A stretch of DNA of 64,000 nt from Luidia sarsii (taxonomy: Eukaryota; Echinodermata; Asteroidea; Paxillosida; Luidiidae): NCBI GenBank assembly GCA_949987565.1, contig OX465112.1, forward strand, positions 10,742,536 to 10,806,535, written 5' to 3'. Numbering within the stretch: position 1 is the first letter of the stretch; each line of letters begins with the position of its first letter. The notes below the pieces were generated by a model. That model was not told where the DNA came from and ran no database searches. It saw only the letters and a program-made list of their open reading frames with translations. A program made the position numbers and the translations under genes. Below are positions 20,481 to 32,600 of the stretch, one piece after another.

Positions 20481-23400
20481 ACTTGAGTTTTGGCCCAATT
20501 TTGGACATGTTCGACAGGTCCGCTCCTGTCAGAATTTTCAGTTTTTGACCCAAAATCAGTTTTCCCAGATTTCTTGGAAAATGACTCCTCAGGTATCTGA
20601 GAACCCTCTGACATGGATCGGACTTTCGGTAGACCAGTTGAAGTCATTTTTGGCCCCCTGAAAAAAACTTGAGTTTTGGCCCAATTTTGGACATGTTCGA
20701 CAGGTCCGCTCCTGTCGGAATTTTCAGTTTTTGACCCAAAATCAGTTTTCCCAGATTTCTTGGAAAATGACTCCTCAGGTATCTCAGAACCCTCTGACAC
20801 GGATCGGACTTTGGGTAGACCAGTTGAAGTCATTTTTGGCCCCCTGAAAAAAACTTAAGTTTTGGCCCAATTTTGGACATGTTCGACAGGTCCGCTCCTG
20901 TCGGAATTTATTTAGTTTTTGACCCAAAATCAGTTTTCCCAGATTTCTTGGAAAATGACTCCTCAGGTATCTCAGAACCCTCTGACACGGATCGGACTTT
21001 CGGTAGACTAGTTGAAGTCATTTTTGGCCCCCTGAAAAAAACTTGAGTTTTGGCCCAATTTTGGACATGTTCGACAGGTCCGCTCCTGTCGGAATTTTCA
21101 GTTTTTGACCCAAAATCAGTTTTCCCAGATTTCTCTGAAAATGACTCCTCAGGTATCTGAGAACCCTCTGACACGGATCGGACTTTCGGTAGACCAGTTG
21201 AAGTCATTTTTGGCCCCCTGAAAAAAACTTGAGTTTTGGCCCAATTTTGGACATGTTCGACAGGTCCGCTCCTGTCGGAATTTTCAGTTTTTGACCCAAA
21301 ATCAGTTTTCCCAGATTTCTTGGAAAATGACTCCTCAGGTATCTCAGAACCCTCTGACACGGATCGGACTTTCGGTAGACCAGTTGAAGTCATTTTTGGC
21401 CCCCTGAAAAAAACTTAAGTTTTGGCCCAATTTTGGACATGTTCGACAGGTCCGCTCCTGTCGGAATTTTCAGTTTTTGACCCAAAATCAGTTTTCCCAG
21501 ATTTCTTGGAAAATGACTCCTCAGGTATCTGAAAACCCTCTGACACGGATCGGATTTTCGGTAGACCAGTTGAAGTCATTTATGGCCCCCTGAAAAAAAC
21601 TTGAGTTTTGGCCCAATTTTGGACATGTTCGACAGGTCCGCTCCTGTCGGAATTTTCAGTTTTTGACCCAAAATCAGTTTTCCCAGATTTCTTGGAAAAT
21701 GACTCTTCAGGTATCTCAGAACCCTCTGACACGGATCGGACTTTCGGTAGACTAGTTGAAGTCATTTTTGGCCCCCTGAAAAAAAACTTGAGTTTTTGCC
21801 CAATTTTGGACATGTTCGACAGGTCCGCTCCTGTCGGAATTTTCAGTTTTTGACCCAAAATCAGTTTTCCCAGATTTCTTGGAAAATGACTCCTCAGGTA
21901 TCTCAGAACCCTCTGACACGGATCGGACTTTCGGTAGACCAGTTGAAGTCATTTTTGGCCCCCTGAAAAAAACTTAAGTTTTGGCCCAATTTTGGACATG
22001 TTCGACAGGTCCGCTCCTGTCGGAATTTTCAGTTTTTGACCCAAAATCAGTTTTCCCAGATTTCTTGGAAAATGACTCCTCAGGTATCTGAGAACCCTCT
22101 GACACGGATCGGATTTTCGGTAGACCAGTTGAAGTCATTTTTGGCCCCCTGAAAAAAACTTGAGTTTTGGCCCAATTTTGGACATGTTCGACAGGTCCGC
22201 TCCTGTCGGAATTTTCAGTTTTTGACCCAAAATCAGTTTTCCCAGATTTCTTGGAAAATGACTCTTCAGGTATCTCAGAACCCTCTGACACGGATCGGAC
22301 TTTCGGTAGACTAGTTGAAGTCATTTTTGGCCCCCTGAAAAAAAACTTGAGTTTTGGCCCAATTTTGGACATGTTCGACAGGTCCGCTCCTGTTTGAATT
22401 TTCACTTTTTGACCCAAAATCAGTTTTCCAAGATTTCTCTGAAAATGACTCCTCAGGTATCTGAGAACCCTCTGACACGGATCGGACTTTCGGTAGACCA
22501 GTTGAAGTCATTTTTGGCCCCCTTAAAAAAACTTAAGTTTTGGCCCAATTTTGGACATGTTCGACAGGTCCGCTCCTGTCAGAATTTTCAGTTTTTGACC
22601 CAAAATCAGTTTTCCCAGATTTCTTGGAAAATGACTCTTCAGGTATCTGAGAACCCTCTGACACGGATCGGATTTTCGGTAGACCAGTTGAAGTCATTTT
22701 TGGCCCCCTGAAAAAAACTTGAGTTTTGGCCCAATTTTGGACATGTTCGACAGGTCCGCTCCTGTCGGAATTTTCAGTTTTTGACCCAAAATCAGTTTTC
22801 CCAGATTTCTTGGAAAATGACTCTTCAGGTATCTCAGAACCCTCTGACACGGATCGGACTTTCGGTAGACTAGTTGAAGTCATTTTTGGCCCCCTGAAAA
22901 AAAACTTGAGTTTTGGCCCAATTTTGGACATGTTCGACAGGTCCGCTCCTGTTTGAATTTTCACTTTTTGACCCAAAATCAGTTTTCCAAGATTTCTCTG
23001 AAAATGACTCCTCAGGTATCTCAGAACCCTCTGACACGGATCGGATTTTCGGTAGACCAGTTGAAGTCATTTTTGGCCCCCTGAAAAAAACTTGAGTTTT
23101 GGCCCAATTTTGGACATGTTCGACAGGTCCGCTCCTGTTTGAATTTTCACTTTTTGACCCAAAATCAGTTTTCCAAGATTTCTCTGAAAATGACTCCTCA
23201 GGTATCTCAGAACCCTCTGACACGGATCGGACTTTCGGTAGACCAGTTGAAGTCATTTTTGGCCCCCTTAAAAAAACTTAAGTTTTGGCCCAATTTTGGA
23301 CATGTTCGACAGGTCCGCTCCTGTCAGAATTTTCAGTTTTTGACCCAAAATCAGTTTTCCCAGATTTCTTGGAAAATGACTCCTCAGGTATCTCAGAACC

Positions 23401-26400
23401 CTCTGACACGGATCGGACTTTCGGTAGACCAGTTGAAGTCATTTTTGGCCCCCTGAAAAAAACTTGAGTTTTGGCCCAATTTTGGACATGTTCGACAGGT
23501 CCGCTCCTGTCGGAATTTTCAGTTTTTGACCCAAAATCAGTTTTCCCAGATTTCTTGGAAAATGACTCCTCAGGTATCTCAGAACCCTCTGACACGGATC
23601 GGACTTTCGGTAGACCAGTTGAAGTCATTTTTGGCCCCCTGAAAAAAACTTGAGTTTTGGCCCAATTTTGGACATGTTCAACAGGTCCGCTCCTGTCGGA
23701 ATTTTCAGTTTTTGACCCAAAATCAGTTTTCCCAGATTTCTTGCAAAATGACTCCTCAGGTATCTGAGAACCCTCTGACACGGATCGGACTTTCGGTAGA
23801 CCAGTTGAAGTCATTTTTGGCCCCCTGAAAAAAACTTGAGTTTTGGCCCAATTTTGGACATGTTCGACAGGTCCGCTCCTGTCGGAATTTTCAGTTTTTG
23901 ACCCAAAATCAGTTTTCCCAGATTTCTTGGAAAATGACTCCTCAGGTATCTCAGAACCCTCTGACACAGATCGGACTTTCGGTAGACCAGTTGAAGTCAT
24001 TTTTGGCCCCCTGAAAAAAACTTAAGTTTTGGCCCAATTTTGGACATGTTCGACAGGTCCGCTCCTGTCGGAATTTTCAGTTTTTGACCCAAAATCAGTT
24101 TTCCCAGATTTCTTGGAAAATGACTCCTCAGGTATCTGAGAACCCTCTGACACGGATCGGATTTTCGGTAGACCAGTTGAAGTCATTTTTGGCCCCCTGA
24201 AAAAAACTTGAGTTTTGGCCCAATTTTGGACATGTTCGACAGGTCCGCTCCTGTCGGAATTTTCAGTTTTTGACCCAAAATCAGTTTTCCCAGATTTCTT
24301 GGAAAATGACTCTTCAGGTATCTCAGAACCCTCTGACACGGATCGGACTTTCGGTAGACTAGTTGAAGTCATTTTTGGCCCCCTGAAAAAAAACTTGAGT
24401 TTTGGCCCAATTTTGGACATGTTCGACAGGTCCGCTCCTGTCGGAATTTTCAGTTTTTGACCCAAAATCAGTTTTCCCAGATTTCTTGGAAAATGACTCC
24501 TCAGGTATCTGAGAACCCTCTGACACGAATTGGATTTTCGGTAGACCAGTTGAAGTCATTTTTGGCCCCCTGAAAAAAACTTGAGTTTTGGCCCAATTTT
24601 GGACATGTTCGACAGGTCCGCTCCTGTCGGAATTTTCAGTTTTTGACCCAAAATCAGTTTTCCCAGATTTCTTGGAAAATGACTCCTCAGGTATCTCAGA
24701 ACCCTCTGACACGGATCGGACTTTCGGTAGACCAGTTGAAGTCATTTTTGGCCCCCTGAAAAAAACTTAAGTTTTGGCCCAATTTTGGACATGTTCGACA
24801 GGTCCGCTCCTGTCAGAATTTTCAGTTTTTGACCCAAAATCAGTTTTCCCAGATTTCTTGGAAAATGACTCCTCAGGTATCTGAGAACCCTCTGACACGG
24901 ATCGGATTTTCGGTAGACCAGTTGAAGTCATTTATGGCCCCCTGAAAAAAACTTGAGTTTTGGCCCAATTTTGGACATGTTCGACAGGTCCGCTCCTGTC
25001 GGAATTTTCAGTTTTTGACCCAAAATCAGTTTTCCCAGATTTCTTGGAAAATGACTCCTCAGGTATCTCAGAACCCTCTGACATGGATCGGACTTTCGGT
25101 AGACCAGTTGAAGTCATTTTTGGCCCCCTGAAAAAAACTTGAGTTTTGGCCCAATTTTGGACATGTTCAACAGGTCCGCTCCTGTCGGAATTTTCAGTTT
25201 TTGACCCAAAATCAGTTTTCCCAGATTTCTTGGAAAATGACTCCTCAGGTATCTGAGAACCCTCTGACATGGATCGGACTTTCGGTAGACCAGTTGAAGT
25301 CATTTTTGGCCCCCTGAAAAAAACTTGAGTTTTGGCCCAATTTTGGACATGTTCGACAGGTCCGCTCCTGTCGGAATTTTCAGTTTTTGACCCAAAATCA
25401 GTTTTCCCAGATTTCTTGGAAAATGACTCCTCAGGTATCTCAGAACCCTCTGACACGGATCGGACTTTCGGTAGACTAGTTGAAGTCATTTTTGGCCCCC
25501 TGAAAAAAACTTGAGTTTTGGCCCAATTTTGGACATGTTCGACAGGTCCGCTCCTGTCGGAATTTTCAGTTTTTGACCCAAAATCAGTTTTCCAAGATTT
25601 CTCTGAAAATGACTCCTCAGGTATCTCAGAACCCTCTGACACGGATCGGATTTTCGGTAGACCAGTTGAAGTCATTTTTGGCCCCCTGAAAAAAACTTGA
25701 GTTTTGGCCCAATTTTGGACATGTTCGACAGGTCCGCGCCTTTCGGAATTTTCAGTTTTTGACCCAAAATCAGTTTTCCCAGATTTCTTGGAAAATGACT
25801 CCTCAGGTATCTCAGAACCCTCTGACACGGATCGGACTTTCGGTAGACCAGTTGAAGTCATTTTTGGCCCCCTGAAAAAAACTTAAGTTTTGGCCCAATT
25901 TTGGACATGTTCGACAGGTCCGCTCCTGTCGGAATTTTCAGTTTTTGACCCAAAATCAGTTTTCCCAGATTTCTTGGAAAATGACTCCTCAGGTATCTGA
26001 AAACCCTCTGACACGGGTCGGATTTTCGGTAGACCAGTTGAAGTCATTTATGGCCCCCTGAAAAAAACTTGAGTTTTGGCCCAATTTTGGACATGTTCGA
26101 CAGGTCCGCTCCTGTCGGAATTTTCAGTTTTTGACCCAAAATCAGTTTTCCCAGATTTCTTGGAAAATGACTCTTCAGGTATCTCAGAACCCTCTGACAC
26201 GGATCGGACTTTCGGTAGACTAGTTGAAGTCATTTTTGGCCCCCTGAAAAAAAACTTGAGTTTTTGCCCAATTTTGGACATGTTCGACAGGTCCGCTCCT
26301 GTCGGAATTTTCAGTTTTTGACCCAAAATCAGTTTTCCCAGATTTCTTGGAAAATGACTCCTCAGGTATCTCAGAACCCTCTGACACGGATCGGACTTTC

Positions 26401-26626
26401 GGTAGACCAGTTGAAGTCATTTTTGGCCCCCTGAAAAAAACTTAAGTTTTGGCCCAATTTTGGACATGTTCGACAGGTCCGCTCCTGTCGGAATTTTCAG
26501 TTTTTGACCCAAAATCAGTTTTCCCAGATTTCTTGGAAAATGACTCTTCAGGTATCTCAGAACCCTCTGACACGGATCGGACTTTCGGTAGACTAGTTGA
26601 AGTCATTTTTGGCCCCCTGAAAAAAA
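20481..26626 (+). repeat. Block C copy 2: 33-mer higher-order repeat (6146 bp)
   Basis: Directly abuts copy 1 and repeats it with two extra monomers, one near 22.9 kb (187 bp, eight A's) and one near 23.5 kb (an additional tctcag monomer with 'cctgtcggaa'). The match with copy 1 continues about 49 bases past the copy junction, to about 26675, where copy 2 changes to 'cctgtttgaattttcac' with a unique 'ttttatacccaaaatc' near 26690. The pair is a tandem duplication on a scale roughly 30 times the monomer. Confidence 0.85.
23278..24000 (+). repeat. Recurrent 4-monomer module marked by 'cttgcaaaatg'
   Basis: Four consecutive monomers with, in order, 'cctgtcagaa', 'cctgtcggaa' with tctcag, 'gttcaacagg' with the unique 'cttgcaaaatg', and a monomer ending 'ctgacacagatcgg'. 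The module recurs intact at 27188-27910, 31099-31821, 32961-33683 (tctgag in its last monomer) and about 37811-38526. It appears with three monomers at 17318-17854. It behaves as a unit that has been copied with different flanks. The 17.3 kb form lacks the second monomer. Confidence 0.82.
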
Positions 26627-29600
26627 ACTTGAGTTTTGGCCCAATTTTGGACATGTTCGACAGGTCCGCTCCTGTTTGAATTTTCACTTTTATACCCAAA
26701 ATCAGTTTTCCCAGATTTCTTGGAAAATGACTCTTCAGGTATCTGAGAACCCTCTGACACGGATCGGACTTTCGGTAGACCAGTTGAAGTCATTTTTGGC
26801 CCCCTGAAAAAAACTTGAGTTTTGGCCCAATTTTGGACATGTTCGACAGGTCCGCTCCTGTCGGAATTTTCAGTTTTTGACCCAAAATCAGTTTTCCCAG
26901 ATTTCTTGGAAAATGACTCTTCAGGTATCTCAGAACCCTCTGACACGGATCGGACTTTCGGTAGACTAGTTGAAGTCATTTTTGGCCCCCTGAAAAAAAA
27001 CTTGAGTTTTGGCCCAATTTTGGACATGTTCGACAGGTCCGCTCCTGTTTGAATTTTCACTTTTTGACCCAAAATCAGTTTTCCAAGATTTCTCTGAAAA
27101 TGACTCCTCAGGTATCTGAGAACCCTCTGACACGGATTGGACTTTCGGTAGACCAGTTGAAGTCATTTTTGGCCCCCTTAAAAAAACTTAAGTTTTGGCC
27201 CAATTTTGGACATGTTCGACAGGTCCGCTCCTGTCAGAATTTTCAGTTTTTGACCCAAAATCAGTTTTCCCAGATTTCTTGGAAAATGACTCCTCAGGTA
27301 TCTCAGAACCCTCTGACACGGATCGGACTTTCGGTAGACCAGTTGAAGTCATTTTTGGCCCCCTGAAAAAAACTTGAGTTTTGGCCCAATTTTGGACATG
27401 TTCGACAGGTCCGCTCCTGTCGGAATTTTCAGTTTTTGACCCAAAATCAGTTTTCCCAGATTTCTTGGAAAATGACTCCTCAGGTATCTCAGAACCCTCT
27501 GACACGGATCGGACTTTCGGTAGACCAGTTGAAGTCATTTTTGGCCCCCTGAAAAAAACTTGAGTTTTGGCCCAATTTTGGACATGTTCAACAGGTCCGC
27601 TCCTGTCGGAATTTTCAGTTTTTGACCCAAAATCAGTTTTCCCAGATTTCTTGCAAAATGACTCCTCAGGTATCTGAGAACCCTCTGACACGGATCGGAC
27701 TTTCGGTAGACCAGTTGAAGTCATTTTTGGCCCCCTGAAAAAAACTTGAGTTTTGGCCCAATTTTGGACATGTTCGACAGGTCCGCTCCTGTCGGAATTT
27801 TCAGTTTTTGACCCAAAATCAGTTTTCCCAGATTTCTTGGAAAATGACTCCTCAGGTATCTCAGAACCCTCTGACACAGATCGGACTTTCGGTAGACCAG
27901 TTGAAGTCATTTTTGGCCCCCTGAAAAAAACTTAAGTTTTGGCCCAATTTTGGACATGTTCGACAGGTCCGCTCCTGTCGGAATTTTCAGTTTTTGACCC
28001 AAAATCAGTTTTCCCAGATTTCTTGGAAAATGACTCCTCAGGTATCTGAGAACCCTCTGACACGGATCGGATTTTCGGTAGACCAGTTGAAGTCATTTTT
28101 GGCCCCCTGAAAAAAACTTGAGTTTTGGCCCAATTTTGGACATGTTCGACAGGTCCGCTCCTGTCGGAATTTTCAGTTTTTGACCCAAAATCAGTTTTCC
28201 CAGATTTCTTGGAAAATGACTCTTCAGGTATCTCAGAACCCTCTGACACGGATCGGACTTTCGGTAGACTAGTTGAAGTCATTTTTGGCCCCCTGAAAAA
28301 AAACTTGAGTTTTGGCCCAATTTTGGACATGTTCGACAGGTCCGCTCCTGTCGGAATTTTCAGTTTTTGACCCAAAATCAGTTTTCCCAGATTTCTTGGA
28401 AAATGACTCCTCAGGTATCTGAGAACCCTCTGACACGAATCGGATTTTCGGTAGACCAGTTGAAGTCATTTTTGGCCCCCTGAAAAAAACTTGAGTTTTG
28501 GCCCAATTTTGGACATGTTCGACAGGTCCGCTCCTGTCGGAATTTTCAGTTTTTGACCCAAAATCAGTTTTCCCAGATTTCTTGGAAAATGACTCCTCAG
28601 GTATCTCAGAACCCTCTGACACGGATCGGACTTTCGGTAGACCAGTTGAAGTCATTTTTGGCCCCCTGAAAAAAACTTAAGTTTTGGCCCAATTTTGGAC
28701 ATGTTCGACAGGTCCGCTCCTGTCAGAATTTTCAGTTTTTGACCCAAAATCAGTTTTCCCAGATTTCTTGGAAAATGACTCCTCAGGTATCTGAGAACCA
28801 TCTGACACGAATCGGATTTTCGGTAGACCAGTTGAAGTCATTTATGGCCCCCTGAAAAAAACTTGAGTTTTGGCCCAATTTTGGACATGTTCGACAGGTC
28901 CGCTCCTGTCGGAATTTTCAGTTTTTGACCCAAAATCAGTTTTCCCAGATTTCTTGGAAAATGACTCTTCAGGTATCTCAGAACCCTCTGACACGGATCG
29001 GACTTTCGGTAGACTAGTTGAAGTCATTTTTGGCCCCCTGAAAAAAAACTTGAGTTTTGGCCCAATTTTGGACATGTTCGACAGGTCCGCTCCTGTCGGA
29101 ATTTTCAGTTTTTGACCCAAAATCAGTTTTCCAAGATTTCTCTGAAAATGACTCCTCAGGTATCTCAGAACCCTCTGACACGGATCGGATTTTCGGTAGA
29201 CCAGTTGAAGTCATTTTTGGCCCCCTGAAAAAAACTTGAGTTTTGGCCCAATTTTGGACATGTTCGACAGGTCCGCTCCTGTCGGAATTTTCAGTTTTTG
29301 ACCCAAAATCAGTTTTCCCAGATTTCTTGGAAAATGACTCTTCAGGTATCTCAGAACCCTCTGACACGGATCGGACTTTCGGTAGACTAGTTGAAGTCAT
29401 TTTTGGCCCCCTGAAAAAAAACTTGAGTTTTGGCCCAATTTTGGACATGTTCGACAGGTCCGCTCCTGTTTGAATTTTCACTTTTTGACCCAAAATCAGT
29501 TTTCCCAGATTTCTTGGAAAATGACTCCTCAGGTATCTCAGAACCCTCTGACACAGATCGGACTTTCGGTAGACCAGTTGAAGTCATTTTTGGCCCCCTG

Positions 29601-32600
29601 AAAAAAACTTAAGTTTTGGCCCAATTTTGGACATGTTCGACAGGTCCGCTCCTGTCGGAATTTTCAGTTTTTGACCCAAAATCAGTTTTCCCAGATTTCT
29701 TGGAAAATGACTCCTCAGGTATCTGAGAACCCTCTGACACGGATCGGATTTTCGGTAGACCAGTTGAAGTCATTTTTGGCCCCCTGAAAAAAACTTGAGT
29801 TTTGGCCCAATTTTGGACATGTTCGACAGGTCCGCTCCTGTCGGAATTTTCAGTTTTTGACCCAAAATCAGTTTTCCCAGATTTCTTGGAAAATGACTCT
29901 TCAGGTATCTCAGAACCCTCTGACACGGATCGGACTTTCGGTAGACTAGTTGAAGTCATTTTTGGCCCCCTGAAAAAAAACTTGAGTTTTGGCCCAATTT
30001 TGGACATGTTCGACAGGTCCGCTCCTGTCGGAATTTTCAGTTTTTGACCCAAAATCAGTTTTCCCAGATTTCTTGGAAAATGACTCCTCAGGTATCTGAG
30101 AACCCTCTGACACGAATCGGATTTTCGGTAGACCAGTTGAAGTCATTTTTGGCCCCCTGAAAAAAACTTGAGTTTTGGCCCAATTTTGGACATGTTCGAC
30201 AGGTCCGCTCCTGTCGGAATTTTCAGTTTTTGACCCAAAATCAGTTTTCCCAGATTTCTTGGAAAATGACTCCTCAGGTATCTCAGAACCCTCTGACACG
30301 GATCGGACTTTCGGTAGACCAGTTGAAGTCATTTTTGGCCCCCTGAAAAAAACTTAAGTTTTGGCCCAATTTTGGACATGTTCGACAGGTCCGCTCCTGT
30401 CAGAATTTTCAGTTTTTGACCCAAAATCAGTTTTCCCAGATTTCTTGGAAAATGACTCCTCAGGTATCTGAGAACCATCTGACACGAATCGGATTTTCGG
30501 TAGACCAGTTGAAGTCATTTATGGCCCCCTGAAAAAAACTTGAGTTTTGGCCCAATTTTGGACATGTTCGACAGGTCCGCTCCTGTCGGAATTTTCAGTT
30601 TTTGACCCAAAATCAGTTTTCCCAGATTTCTTGGAAAATGACTCTTCAGGTATCTCAGAACCCTCTGACACGGATCGGACTTTCGGTAGACTAGTTGAAG
30701 TCATTTTTGGCCCCCTGAAAAAAAACTTGAGTTTTGGCCCAATTTTGGACATGTTCGACAGGTCCGCTCCTGTCGGAATTTTCAGTTTTTGACCCAAAAT
30801 CAGTTTTCCAAGATTTCTCTGAAAATGACTCCTCAGGTATCTCAGAACCCTCTGACACGGATCGGATTTTCGGTAGACCAGTTGAAGTCATTTTTGGCCC
30901 CCTGAAAAAAACTTGAGTTTTGGCCCAATTTTGGACATGTTCGACAGGTCCGCTCCTGTTTGAATTTTCACTTTTTGACCCAAAATCAGTTTTCCAAGAT
31001 TTCTCTGAAAATGACTCCTCAGGTATCTCAGAACCCTCTGACACGGATCGGACTTTCGGTAGACCAGTTGAAGTCATTTTTGGCCCCCTTAAAAAAACTT
31101 AAGTTTTGGCCCAATTTTGGACATGTTCGACAGGTCCGCTCCTGTCAGAATTTTCAGTTTTTGACCCAAAATCAGTTTTCCCAGATTTCTTGGAAAATGA
31201 CTCCTCAGGTATCTCAGAACCCTCTGACACGGATCGGACTTTCGGTAGACCAGTTGAAGTCATTTTTGGCCCCCTGAAAAAAACTTGAGTTTTGGCCCAA
31301 TTTTGGACATGTTCGACAGGTCCGCTCCTGTCGGAATTTTCAGTTTTTGACCCAAAATCAGTTTTCCCAGATTTCTTGGAAAATGACTCCTCAGGTATCT
31401 CAGAACCCTCTGACACGGATCGGACTTTCGGTAGACCAGTTGAAGTCATTTTTGGCCCCCTGAAAAAAACTTGAGTTTTGGCCCAATTTTGGACATGTTC
31501 AACAGGTCCGCTCCTGTCGGAATTTTCAGTTTTTGACCCAAAATCAGTTTTCCCAGATTTCTTGCAAAATGACTCCTCAGGTATCTGAGAACCCTCTGAC
31601 ACGGATCGGACTTTCGGTAGACCAGTTGAAGTCATTTTTGGCCCCCTGAAAGAAACTTGAGTTTTGGCCCAATTTTGGACATGTTCGACAGGTCCGCTCC
31701 TGTCGGAATTTTCAGTTTTTGACCCAAAATCAGTTTTCCCAGATTTCTTGGAAAATGACTCCTCAGGTATCTCAGAACCCTCTGACACAGATCGGACTTT
31801 CGGTAGACCAGTTGAAGTCATTTTTGGCCCCCTGAAAAAAACTTAAGTTTTGGCCCAATTTTGGACATGTTCGACAGGTCCGCTCCTGTCGGAATTTTCA
31901 GTTTTTGACCCAAAATCAGTTTTCCCAGATTTCTTGGAAAATGACTCTTCAGGTATCTCAGAACCCTCTGACACGGATCGGACTTTCGGTAGACTAGTTG
32001 AAGTCATTTTTGGCCCCCTGAAAAAAAACTTGAGTTTTGGCCCAATTTTGGACATGTTCGACAGGTCCGCTCCTGTCGGAATTTTCAGTTTTTGACCCAA
32101 AATCAGTTTTCCCAGATTTCTTGGAAAATGACTCCTCAGGTATCTGAGAACCCTCTGACACGAATCGGATTTTCGGTAGACCAGTTGAAGTCATTTTTGG
32201 CCCCCTGAAAAAAACTTGAGTTTTGGCCCAATTTTGGACATGTTCGACAGGTCCGCTCCTGTCGGAATTTTCAGTTTTTGACCCAAAATCAGTTTTCCCA
32301 GATTTCTTGGAAAATGACTCCTCAGGTATCTCAGAACCCTCTGACACGGATCGGACTTTCGGTAGACCAGTTGAAGTCATTTTTGGCCCCCTGAAAAAAA
32401 CTTAAGTTTTGGCCCAATTTTGGACATGTTCGACAGGTCTGCTCCTGTCAGAATTTTCAGTTTTTGACCCAAAATCAGTTTTCCCAGATTTCTTGGAAAA
32501 TGACTCCTCAGGTATCTGAGAACCCTCTGACACGGATCGGATTTTCGGTAGACCAGTTGAAGTCATTTATGGCCCCCTGAAAAAAACTTGAGTTTTGGCC

